NCBI GenBank assembly: GCA_030704615.1
Contig: CM060731.1
Location: forward strand, 43,834,001-43,898,000
DNA from: Takakia lepidozioides
Taxonomy: Eukaryota; Streptophyta; Takakiopsida; Takakiales; Takakiaceae
DNA: 64,000 nucleotides
Direction of reading: 5' to 3'
In this document: positions 1-10,830 of the stretch, piece after piece
Layout: each line of letters begins with the position of its first letter
How positions within the stretch are numbered: the stretch's first letter is position 1
The notes under the pieces: model-generated
Seen by the model: only the letters and a program-made list of their open reading frames with translations
Databases searched by the model: none
Told to the model about the DNA's origin: nothing
Made by a program: the position numbers and the translations under genes

Positions 1-949
1 TTCTGTAGTGGGAACCTCACTAACAGCAAGGATGGAAAAGTCAAGTTGGAACAGGCAACCCTGATTTCTTTCCTGCACAATGGAGCCACAGAGGTAGAGT
101 ATCAGTCCTTTCGTGCAGCCTTGAAAAGTAGCGTTCTTCTCCAAACTACACATCCTTGGTGGGTGAGCTGGTCCTTATACATGTGAATGGAATAGAGCCC
201 ACCCCCCAAGGGGAGCAGTACCCACATGGGGAAGAGGCTTATTTCCTCTAGCTCCGGTTGGCGTCATATATATTTGTGTGTGCGTGTGTGTGTGTGAACG
301 AAAGAAAACTGGGTGATGGTGATTTCCTTGAGGTTCTAATTCATTGGAGGAACCAGGTGTACCGATCATATATACATTGAGAGACCACACGGATAGGTTG
401 GGAGAAAAGAAATGTGTGGCGTACCCCGTCTCCGAGGGTTCTCATTTCGACAAGCCAGAGCCTTACCCGGAGTAAAGATGCAGAAATTGCTTTCCTAAAT
501 ATTCGGGGGGCTCAATGGTCCAGATCTTCCTTCAAGAACGTAAGAGAAAAAGAAATGTAAGAGAAGAAACAAGGGAGCACCTTACAGATCTGTGAGGCCC
601 CAAACAACCTTAAGAAAACTCTGCCATTTGAGGCCCCTCAAAATACAAAGGAAAATTTCTGCATGTGCTTTACGGATTGAATTAGAGTATACATATCATG
701 ATCTGCAAAGGGAGGATTGACCATGATTTTGATCTACAGATGTAGAAAGAAGGAAGCATGCATTCAGTATTCATTTTCATCGGACAGTCTTTGGGCATTA
801 GACATGGCTTTGGCATTTCTTCTGGACTAATATTCAGATACTTGAAAATCTCTTCTACCCTTTAGCCTGTTTAACAGGCCGGTCTTGCTTCCAAGAAACA
901 GTTTATCTCAGGGTATCTGGTATTAGGCCTGCAATTCATCTCACCCCAC

Positions 950-965
950 CATATGAGAGAGAGAA
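950..965. repeat. Target-site duplication of LINE copy A (left)
   Basis: CATATGAGAGAGAGAA here is repeated exactly at 1516-1531. It brackets the LINE copy and lies in a GA-rich simple sequence. Confidence 0.75.
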
Positions 966-1515
966 TGTACTCATAAGACATTGTTTGCCGTAGCCTTGTG
1001 GCCATTGCCCCCGCACCCAGTTTGAGCGGAACACAAAGGGACAGAACCTACCTTTGTCAGGGCTGACGCCGGTAGTATGACTTACCTTGGAACAAACAAT
1101 TGATCCGGGTTCTTCCAGATATCCTCTAGAAATTCCTTCACACAAGCATCAATCTGCTGTGTGTGGTTTGGCAAGGAAATTGTGCCTGTACCTCTGTTTA
1201 CCAACTTTGAAGTCTTGAAGGGTTAAAGGGCCTGGGCTTTTGGCTCAGCCTCAAGACTTCAAAGTTGGTAAACAGAGGTACAGGCACAATTTCCTTGATA
1301 GATTTGAGGAGAGCGTCTCTCTGGTGAGAGAACCCCGGACAATGAATCAGAAAATGAATATTGTCTTCAGGTTGCCCACACAACAGGCACTTGCACTCTC
1401 CCTTTCCTCTCTGCTTCTGTTTGCTGTTCAAAGGTAGGCTTCCCGCCCTGAGTTTATATTTCAGTCTAGTGCCGAGAGTGGCTAGACCCTTGAGGCCATC
1501 CATGATGTCCTCAAT
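966..1515 (-). mobile_element. 5'-truncated LINE copy A with zinc-binding C-terminal domain
   Basis: On the minus strand this copy encodes the tail of a LINE-type protein: a CxxC...HxxxC zinc-binding motif (CLLCGQPEDNIHFLIHC) after a Lys/Gln/Gly-rich stretch. This resembles the zf-RVT domain that follows reverse transcriptase in L1-like elements. The same sequence recurs at 20,953-21,057, 21,086-21,600 and 43,155-43,790, always ending in the same 3' sequence (TTATGAGTACA on the minus strand) with variable 5' ends, as expected for target-primed reverse transcription. The exact 16-bp CATATGAGAGAGAGAA lies on both sides (950-965 and 1516-1531), which fixes the boundaries. No RT motifs are present. 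The family is unnamed here. Confidence 0.75.
1172..1297. repeat. 47-bp perfect inverted repeat inside LINE copy A
   Basis: The arms 1172-1218 and 1251-1297 are exact reverse complements over 47 bp, with a 32-nt loop. Copies C (21,086 on) and D (43,155 on) contain the right arm region or lack it, but do not have the inverted left arm. The inversion is therefore private to this copy. Confidence 0.85.
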
Positions 1516-1531
1516 CATATGAGAGAGAGAA
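1516..1531. repeat. Target-site duplication of LINE copy A (right)
   Basis: This is the second copy of CATATGAGAGAGAGAA, identical over 16 bp to 950-965. Confidence 0.75.
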
Positions 1532-2930
1532 CTCAATACTACTATTATCGTGCCATTCAAGTTCTGTTAGCAATCACCTTATTGCAGAAAGCCAGTCCTG
1601 GTCTCAGATCTTTCTCAGCTTCATCATTTGGCATCTCACTTGATCTCTCCAATTCCGAAGCGTACAAGAAATTCCCGGTCCAACTTTCTGCCCCTCTCCC
1701 TCACTTTTCTTATCTCTGTTTGACTCCATCTCTCTCCCTTGATTTTTCCCTGTCTCACACATGCACCAGTGACTTGTCAGAGGAAAATCTCCATCCCAGC
1801 CGATTATTCGCCCTATTATTGGTTGGTATTGGAACCGTTGGAGGGGGTCTCTTTCGAGATATGCTGTGGGCAAAGAATTCCTCTCCAGAGGCTATCTCCT
1901 CTCACCGAATACTATTTGACAAGGTGCAAGGTCTGAGGTCACATGCACAGTCGATTGCTACACATCTGCCTCTAGTGAAATGTCATTTTCATGCACACAC
2001 AAACTATAGTTTTTCCCTCTACCTCTCCCTCTGGTCCTACAATATGCCTGTGTAGCTCCCAAGAAGGCTGAACTTGTAGTTATACAAGAGATCAAATATA
2101 CACACGAAGGACACCGCCAACGAGTGGGAGCAGCTGCTGAAGTTATTCAAGACGCTACCCAGGGAAGTTTTGCCTTACAGTTTGAGCAAACTAATTCAAG
2201 GATGCCAAAATTTGAAAAGAAAAATAGGAAAAATCAGGAAAAATCATACAGAGCATGTCACCATTATCCAAGCAGTGTTGCCCTTACAGTAGGGCAAAGT
2301 CTGGGCCAGCTCAAACTGCCACTCCTCCAACATAACACAGGAATTGATGACACAACAAACCTGGGATGATGAATACAGTAATGGAGCACCAATAGGACAA
2401 CCACTGCGACCAGGGATGATGCACGACAATCCCCTCTTTTTCTGGTGCATTTCTTTCCATTCCTACATCCCCAGGCTCATCAAATACCTGAAAAAACAAA
2501 CATGGCCTTGAGAGCAGGCAGAGTGGTCGCAATTGGGGTTCCCTGGATACACACAGCAACTACGTCAGAGAAAACAACAGGAACCAAAAGTGAATATATT
2601 TCAATTACTTAGGTAGCCAACAAGGGTGCCTACTCTAAAACAATTATAATGTTTGTCATTTCACCACAGAACATGCTGAAGCTTTCCATTAGTCCACCTT
2701 CTCTAATGCATCTCTTTTTCTCTTCCATTGGTCGTGTTCTTTTCGTTTCGTGGACATACCCTTGTAGTTGTGCTCTTTTATTCTGCAAACAAGAGTGTGG
2801 AGTTTTGTATGAGTTTTGGAGCTTCAGATCGTTTAAAATGCAGATGTAGGGTGATTCGCTACCATACTATCTCTGGCTTCAAAATTGAGCTGAAAAGAAA
2901 TGCCTCCTCCATGCCTTCTGGGAGAAAAGG

Positions 2931-2985
2931 ATGTATTCATAAGATGGTGCTTGCCGTAGCCTTGTGGCACATAGACCCTGCGCAT
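2931..2985 (-). mobile_element. Short 3'-end fragment of the same LINE family
   Basis: This fragment matches the common 3' tail (the segment containing GCCGTAGCCTTGTGGC) starting at TGTATTCATAAGA. GA-rich sequence lies on both sides (GGGAGAAAAGGA to the left, GGGAGAAGAGAGAGAG to the right). It is only about 55 bp long. Confidence 0.5.
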
Positions 2986-5252
2986 GAACAAGAGGGAGAA
3001 GAGAGAGAGAGAGAAGAAAAAGATATACTTGCTGGACTTCGCCAAACGGGTGAGAATCTCTCCTCTGCATCATGCTTTCGATTATGTTGGGAATGACAAT
3101 GGCTGTGCAATATGACCGTGGAATTTTTGAGGCACAGTCCTTGGCTGCCTATGCTGGGCGATATCTTAACCCATGAGGGGTACTTTCAAAATCACTTCAC
3201 ACAGAAGGATCAATGAATTCAGGTTCTGCCTTATCCTGCGTCATACTTAATTTTGAGCTTTAGTACATGGGGAAATTGCAAGCCTCTCCTACAGCTCAAC
3301 CAAAATATGTGAGGAGGAAGGTACCTGCAATCTCCTTTTTGCCTCGGTAAGGCTGTGTGAGCTGTGTGAGCTGGTATCAGTACAGGTAGCCATCCAAACA
3401 CCTGGGCCAACCAAAGGTTAGCTTCACTCTAGCAGTTATAGTGGTAATACTGGTAAAAAATCCAATGATAAGAAAACTGTTACTAAAGGATTGGAGACAC
3501 CTAGTTAGCAATACTCACCTTTAAGTCAATGGATGCTCTGGAGATGACTGCCACAGACGTGCGCCTCCAAGGGGACATTTTCAGTGGCTACTTGTCCTTC
3601 CATATCAGGCAAGGGCACCACCATTAGATCAGAAGGCTCACTCCAGGTGAGCTTCACCTCTGTTTATCCATAGGAGCACAGGACAAGGTGGTTTCACAGT
3701 AGAAATACTGGGAGTGCACAACAATCTTTCGACTTGCCATGCTTCTTAAGGGAAAGAGTGGCACTTAGCTTTGTAATCTCATGCATTTGCATGTCCTAAC
3801 CCAGAAAAGGACAGATGCTGGGGTTGAGCCTCATGGCATGTCGCCTGTGGATGGTCTTGCACAACCGCTAACTTTTTCTCTGGGTAAGCCGTGGATGGAA
3901 CAGTCATGTTAGAGAACAATCCTGGGGAGGTTTGTTTAAGTGGTCAACTTGCAGGGGATGGGGAAGACGTCTTTCCTGATAGAAACACTGGTAGCACACT
4001 TCAGAGGAAGAGTGGCAACATGTGCTTCCAGTGGGGAGCCTCACAAATGTCAAGAATGTTTCAGTCCACAGCTCTCCCTGATGTAGACTTCAGAACATAC
4101 TCCATATACAGGTCAAAATGACACCCTAATCTGCCTGCCCATAGCAGATGAGGCGTTGTACATTACATTACAAGTAAAATGTTGTAGATATGAGTTACAC
4201 TTCTCACAACGTCCCAGCCACCCTAGTTCCCATGAACACCGGGCGATTGGATTAGAGAGCGGCAAGGGCTAGAGAGTTGGGGGGGGGAGTAACAGCGATG
4301 CTTGTGATGACTCATCTTGGACCCAGACTACAACTTGGTAATAGATGGATTTTTCCCCCGGGTTGGAGAGACATGCAACAAGCCTCTGAAGAAGGATGTA
4401 TTAGTATGCCAAGAAAGACTGGTTATCGCAGATCTCACCTTGAGCTTCCAGTTCTTCCAGTAATAGCCCCCGGATGCTGGCAAGAAGAAGACTGCAAAAG
4501 ACTGAACTGTGTCACTGGCAGCAAACATACCCACTGACGCACATGAGAATTTCACACAATTCCAACTACACAGAACATTCCAGATAGTAGCAAATTGGAT
4601 GGTTTGCAGTTTAGTCCACTAGGGCAGATCATATCATGGAAGAAACCATGTTCCATGTCATCCCCAGTACAATTCTCCAGATAGCTTATCCTTCCTGATG
4701 AAGCATGTAACCAAACTGGACCAGCAAAGCAAGCAAGAACAGGTTGCACACATCAATTGAAAATCTAGTCAACCACGCTGTATCTAGTCAGCAAGAATTG
4801 TAACCAGACAAACATACAGAAAATGGATGCAGAAACGTGTGTCAAAGAAGCCAATTCCGTTCCTTGGCTCAATCCAATTTATTACTTACAGAAAAGTATG
4901 TGAAGGATGTCTCAACTGTGTATGAAACGTCCTCTACTATGGAAGGTCACCTCCTTAGTCTCTATACATGGTAGGTGCAGCGGTCTAATTCCAGCAATCT
5001 AATAGAAGAGCCCTCTTCGGATCCTACAGCTCGCTTGCGCTTCTAAAGATCGGGCCGGAGGCTGACACCAGTGAAAATTATGATCTCAGTACAGTTGTGG
5101 GGAGCCGCGGGCCTAACTCGAAATAGGCCTCATTTCAGATGCCATAGGCATTGCATGCTTTCATGGTGCCAGACATGGGATAAGGTAGCCGTGGTGTTGT
5201 GTAGATAGGGTAATCAAGAATGTCCTGGTCCTCAACCTGCTTGTGATGGAGA

Positions 5253-6951
5253 CTACAGGATGCTTCTCTTCTTTCGCAGTAGAAATGCTCCACCTCTCCC
5301 ACGTGCAAGGGAGCTGAGGGTAGAGCCCTTCACTTCAGCAAGAAGGGATACTTTGGTGCGTCTTAGCAGTTCACCGCACTGCTTCGTTTCGGGAGTGATA
5401 GGGCGTACGTCTCTCCAATGTAGACTGCAAGGGCCTTTGTGCGGAGATATGAAAAGGTCACTCATTTTCCTCTCGTAAGGCGAGAGCCACTTAGCGCACA
5501 TGTATTCGAGCGTCCGCCATGGTGGAAGATGCATGGAGTTCTGCTTCAAAGAGACTTTCGCAGCCTCAGACATGATTTCCAAAACCTGCTCCAGATCACT
5601 AGTTGTGCCGACGAAGACTGTCGGGAGAGGTTTCAAGGCGGCCATGTAATGCTGGGTGGGTCTGGCAATTTCGAACTGCGCTTGAAAGTCGACATCGACA
5701 ATCAATCGCTTCGCCACTTGGTCTCCATCAAACACGACATCAATGTACTCGTACTCTCCTGCACGATGAGCAAGTACAACCCGTGTCAATTACACACCCA
5801 AACCGCTTAAATCGGCAGACAACCACTCTCATGCGTAGCAATGACAAACTGGAGACGCAGGAACCGTTTTTGAGATGGAGAGGACCGAGTGACACCTCTC
5901 TCGGTACAATCCAATGTTTACGTAATGCAAAGATACCCAATTCATAGTTTAGGCACACAACTGCACCGCCATGCTAGCCGTTTAGCAAAGCCTAAAAACG
6001 ACGTCGATGATGTAGACCAACACGGATACAATGATAAAATGTAGAAACGAAGAGCGAAAAAGCCACCTCCAGGGACTCCGCCAGAAGATTGCCATTTCGA
6101 TTTGCAAACTGCAGCATTGTAGCCCGCAGCTCGCAAGTATTTCACCACAACTCGCTTGGTGCAACCTCCCTTGCATTCCGCCCCTTCAGCGGTGTTGCAA
6201 ACCAGATCGGTATCTTCGTTGATGGCCAGAACCAGAATTGTCACATTGCAGAGAAGGTCCCTCTCCAGGGATCCAGCAGCTGACGTCAAAACCTGGACCG
6301 ACATCGAACGATCTTGGTTAATCGGAGTGTGCCAGCAATCAAGGATAAATCAGCTTCTACATGCAACGGAACCGTTTGACCATCGACATGAACGCCAAAC
6401 TCTTAACTTCCGCCCCAATGTCTACACCCTACTGCAGGGAAACCAAGATTTTTATCACCTAACCAATACGAAGGAGAACTCGACGCGAGAATCAGAATTT
6501 CTTTGACAGGGTGATTTGAGGCTACCTGCAAGCGCTCGCAGAGCGCTGCAATGCTTGGAGATCCGCCATCACTGTCGCTACCATCGTAGAAGTCGTGCAC
6601 TGTATCACTTTCGATGAAGTCATGAACCATGGCCGCCAGGTCTTCACTGTCGTTACTACCGTTACATTGGGCCGAGTCATTACCGTTCATAAGCCATTGC
6701 TTTGGGCTCAAGAGACCGGCCTGTGGCTCCTCTTTGCCTTTCAGCATCCACCCAGCCTGAAGTTGCGGAGGGCGCCATGCTTTGTGTTTGTTGGGAACGA
6801 AAGGCAGAGCCTCAACCGCTGGTAACTGTACATGATTCAGATCTACAAAATCCCACGCATAATCTGTGTCGGGAGGCGTATACAGACCGCTGTGGTAAGG
6901 GGAATTCCCATGCGTACTGAAGGGAGGTCCCAAATAACGGAGGCCCGGCAT
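5253..6951 (-). CDS. DUF506 (PDDEXK_6) family protein, three exons
   Basis: This is a plant-specific DUF506 protein of 385 aa. The exons are 6951-6526, 6292-6067 and 5758-5253; both introns are GT-AG and the joined frame is exact (1,158 nt). The N-terminal part carries the family's AAMVHDFIE helix. Exon 2 ends in the GYNAAVCKSKW motif, which joins across the intron to GEYEYIDVV. Exon 3 continues with RLIVDVDF, FEIARPT, LPTVFVG, SLKQNSMHLPPWR and YMCAKWLSP, the order typical of the family. A nuclease-like fold is proposed from profile similarity; activity is unproven, though members in Arabidopsis affect root-hair growth. An in-frame stop lies upstream of the ATG. Exon 1 is rich in Pro and Ser and is the least conserved part. 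I see no break. Confidence 0.9.
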
Positions 6952-8000
6952 TCTGGAGACGGAAGGGCGCGAAATGGTGAACCTTTAAAAAATGGTTCTC
7001 AGATGGAAGATTAGCCTAGGAATCTCCGGCCTAAGATCGGTAAAGAAACCAACGCTATCGAACAAGGAGAGCAACGGATATCAAACGCTGCAAAACAATC
7101 ACCTAGATATAACTTACGCTCCTTTCCAATCTGTTCAAGATCAAGGTATCCTAACTTGAAATCTCCTCAAGATCTGAACCTCACACGCCCCGATCTCTCA
7201 CAATCGCATAAACGACCGGCAGGGGAGGGGAGGATTCACAGCAGCAATCTGCAAGATTACTTCCTCCACAAGCTTCAAACCCCAGTCTAGCAGATCAAGC
7301 AGGCAACTGATCAATGGTGATGAAAAACGGGTGAGTCATCTTCTGCTGCTCACAACTCCTCCTCTACACATCCGAAGTCGCTGCCGCCGCACAGATCGCG
7401 GACCTTACAGTCAAAATCAACCTACAGACTCTACGAGCGGCGAGTGGGTCCAAGCTTCCGTCAACCTCTACTTACACAACTCCCCTCTCCCTCTCTCTCT
7501 CTCTCTCTCACTCTGGCAGCAGCAGCAGCAGTCGTGCAGGCAAGCAAGAGCAGCGCACAAGCGATGAGGGAGGGGGAGAATGGCAGTGGGCGGCCATGGC
7601 TAATAAAGGGGAGGCCTCGCAGCAGCGAGCGAGCCAGGGAAAACGTACGGGGGCAACGGCAACCGGCTCACCCTAGGGCCGACCCGCCCCGTGCTTTCGC
7701 CGGGTTCCCCTACGCCACACATACGCTAGGGTACAAGGGTCGGCGAGCAAACCCGGGGCTATCATTGCGACCGGGAATCGCCAGAGCCGGCGAAACCCCC
7801 TGCAGAGGGAATCCGTGCAATCGCCAGGCGGGGGGGCAGCCCGGTTGGGGGGGTGTAAAGAGACACGTGGCGCGAAGCGATTGCGCATGAAAGCTACAGA
7901 CCCAATGAGCGCGCGGGCAGCCCAAGTTGCGTGCCTCCTTTTTACCGCCCGTCCAATCGGAGTAAATAGTAGATAGTAGAGGGCAAAGTAACCGCGGGTG
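6952..8000 (-). promoter_or_regulatory. Likely 5' UTR and promoter side of the DUF506 gene
   Basis: This is sequence upstream of the DUF506 start. On the plus strand it has a long CT run at about 7,487-7,512 (a GA run on the coding strand) and then becomes rich in G+C and CpG. The open frames here are low-complexity and do not look coding. No core promoter element can be fixed. Confidence 0.35.
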
Positions 8001-10559
8001 AAGTGGGTGAGCTGCCCTCGCCTAACTGGGCCGTGGCTCTTGCTTACTTACCCTACGCTGCTTCCGCTGACCCGAGGAGGGTTATTAGTAAGTGGCTCTG
8101 ACCTCAGGTCGGCGGCAGTGTAACTTAACCCCACGAGGTGAGCGTAACCGGTGGTCACGGGGGATGGACAGGCGAGTAACCGCTATCAATTATCCGTTGG
8201 ATTTGACAGGTACGGTCCGTTGGTTAATTACAAAAGTACGTACGGCGGGGCTGGCTTTGTGAACGCGTCACGCGTGGCCTCTCCTCCCTCACTTGTTCTT
8301 TGCTCTACTATACGCTCCACACTACCCTCTACATCCATCGATCCACCCCCTGCACCCTATGGACGGGATGGAATGGGCCCGGGCTCGTCGACCATGCGAT
8401 TCTTCACGCTACGAACTCTTCAGTTTTGGTGCCACACACAAGCAAGCAAGGCGCTTGTTTGAGTGCACGTTCTAACTTAGGGTTTGCGCATCCATCCATC
8501 CATCCTAGTAGAAGGGAATACGAGTGAGGCATTCAAGGAAACGGAACGGTATAATGGTACGTAGCAAGGGGGTGGTACGATGCATTCGAGTGGGCAGGGA
8601 GAGTGATACGTTTGTAAAACAAGGAGTGTGGCCATGCAGCAAAGAATAAAATAAAACAAAGGAAAAGACGGGTGTGCATGGCATCTGGGTGGCACGTAGG
8701 CAGAGAGGTTGGGTAGAACGAGCAGGTGTAGTATGTAGGGCGTCCAACCGCAATTAAACGCAGATTTAATAACTAGATTACGCAACAGGGCCTGATAATC
8801 GCCTGGACACAAGTACCGTCGCCGTCACTGAAGTCCATCGCGTGCGGGCCGAGGCGACGGCGTCAGTCCGTCAGACCGCCCTTTTTCCTGCTGGGAACCG
8901 CACACGCTAACCAACCACTGCCGCACTAGAAAGGCCGCTAATCGCACTCACGCACTCGCATTAGCGCGATCAAAGCGCGGCTTGCTCGCTCGCAAGGCTA
9001 AGCAGGGGGGTATGACCCAAACAAATGTAAGGAAATGGTGCGGGAGAGAGTCGGGCAGTAAATTGCGGACCAGATCTGACGTCCAGATTCTGGTTTGCGA
9101 GCTCGGGAATGAGCCGTACGCTTTTAGGTGGGGCGACGCGTACGACGAGCTCATCACCACCTGCCCCGCTATCTCCTTTCCCCGATACTACACTGCCGCA
9201 CTGTAGTTTCATTCATCCAGGGAATCATTCATCCGCGCTGAATTTCGATATAAACCATAGGTGACGTCGGAGTTATCCGGGGCCGGATATTTACTGCCGT
9301 ACTGTTCCACGTGGAATCGGATGATTACCGCAGCGGCGATTGAGGCACTTGAGGCCGAAACCCGCAACCCTGGTTGATCATCATTCGGGTTAGGTACACA
9401 TATACTTACACATGGATAAGTAGCTCGAGCCCAGGTCGGCTATATTTACTAGGTATGTGCGTGTGGGAGAATTTTTAAAGTGTTTGGCGAATTGAAAGGT
9501 GTGAGGGCGAAGAGAATTTGTTAAGAGAGGAAATAAGAGCAGGGGATTTAAAAAAGAGATGGATTTGTGAGGAATCTGTTGCGTTGCGATAGATGAATAA
9601 ATGACGAAGGGTTGAATAATGGAGGGGAGGATATAAAACATAGCGAGTGGTTATGGGGCAGGCATGGCAGCAGAGTGGCGGACGTGAGAATGTGAATGTG
9701 GACCTTTAACTAGACCTCATCCCGTATTCCATTTATAGGGCTCACGTACATGCCGATAAGGCAGGGCGTGGGCGCGCGCTTTATTTACCCCACTGCCCCC
9801 TGCGAGCTTGGACTCTACTGCCCTCCACAATCATTACTTTATTCACGGGTGGGCCCGTCATATCCACGTCTACCCAGTCCCGACTCACCCTGGACTATTG
9901 TATTTTATTCCACGGGTGCGTTACGCGGAATATTGCATCGCTTCCAGACTCGAGCTCAGTGTGTCTTGCGCTTACTGGTCGTGAGACGTGCAAGTCTCCT
10001 CAGATTTATGTGGAGCATGTCGAGTGGTATTTGTGGATATGCAACCAGGATTAGAAATTACAACACTGTATGTATGCAATACTCGTGAGATGGACACAGT
10101 TACTATAACATCAACATACCGATCAGATATTCTATTTCAACCCTCAGGCTAGCTAAAGTTTGCCCTCTAAGGCTCTATCCTGTTTTAAATTTTAAATTGT
10201 TTAGCAAGTCATTAAACCGAGTGAGTACTTAGTTATGATATTACAGTTTAAAAAAAGTAAGAAAAAAAAGGTATTCTAAAAACAGAGACTTGTCACCCAG
10301 CTCAAGTAGAGTTATTTTGGGAGTAGTGTTGGGAGAGGACGAGATGAGTTAGTTAGTTACAAGTGAGGTGGATGTAACTTATGATTAGGTCTGGGTGTAT
10401 GTATGCCTTGGACGTAGCAACCATGCACTCATCATTTGCTACCTACCACCTCCAATGCTACCACCCATTTACTCTGTTGCATATCATACTTACTCCCACA
10501 GGTGACTCACCTTGGCCAATTTTGATCTTTTGTGTTTTTGATGCATGCAATTGAAGGTC

Positions 10560-10830
10560 TTATTACAAAAAACAATGAGTGTGCTTTGAAGGGCACTAGG
10601 GTTGAGGTCCCGGGCTCAAAATCCATTCAGATCTCATCAATGGTTAGGATCCGTCTCTGAGGAAATTCTAGTCTAGTGTGTCACTCCGTCTCAAAGGACT
10701 ACTGCCCCTTCCGTTGCAAGGTGGGTAGTTTGAACCCTAGATCTCCGAGATATGTCCGGGCAAAGGCACAAACACGAGACGATCACTAGGCTACTATACC
10801 GGCCCTAGTATACTATAAGGAGGGGTCGTA
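10560..10830 (-). mobile_element. Possible tRNA-derived SINE
   Basis: Read on the minus strand, TAGCCTAGTGAT resembles a pol III A box, and about 60 nt later GGGTTCAAACT resembles a B box. A T-rich stretch (TTGTTTTTTGTAATAAG) follows downstream. This is the layout of plant tRNA-derived SINEs ending in T. No second copy was found in the window and no target duplication was identified. Confidence 0.35.

Larger units (their letters stand above)
1..5252. other. Unresolved region left of the DUF506 gene
   Basis: No gene can be modelled here. Short open stretches ending in good splice donors occur on the minus strand, for example near 3,540-3,600 (AAG|GTGAGT donor), 3,020-3,150 and 2,240-2,520. 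They do not join into a recognisable protein. They may be exons of an unrecognised minus-strand gene or gene debris. The region also holds a GT-rich microsatellite (about 275-297), one 5'-truncated LINE copy (966-1515) and a very short fragment of the same LINE (about 2,931-2,985). Confidence 0.4.

Noticed and set aside
7444-7890. Plus-strand ORF of 148 codons over the CT repeat
   Set aside because: It is driven by the microsatellite and GC-rich sequence, lies in the leader side of the DUF506 gene, and has no motif.
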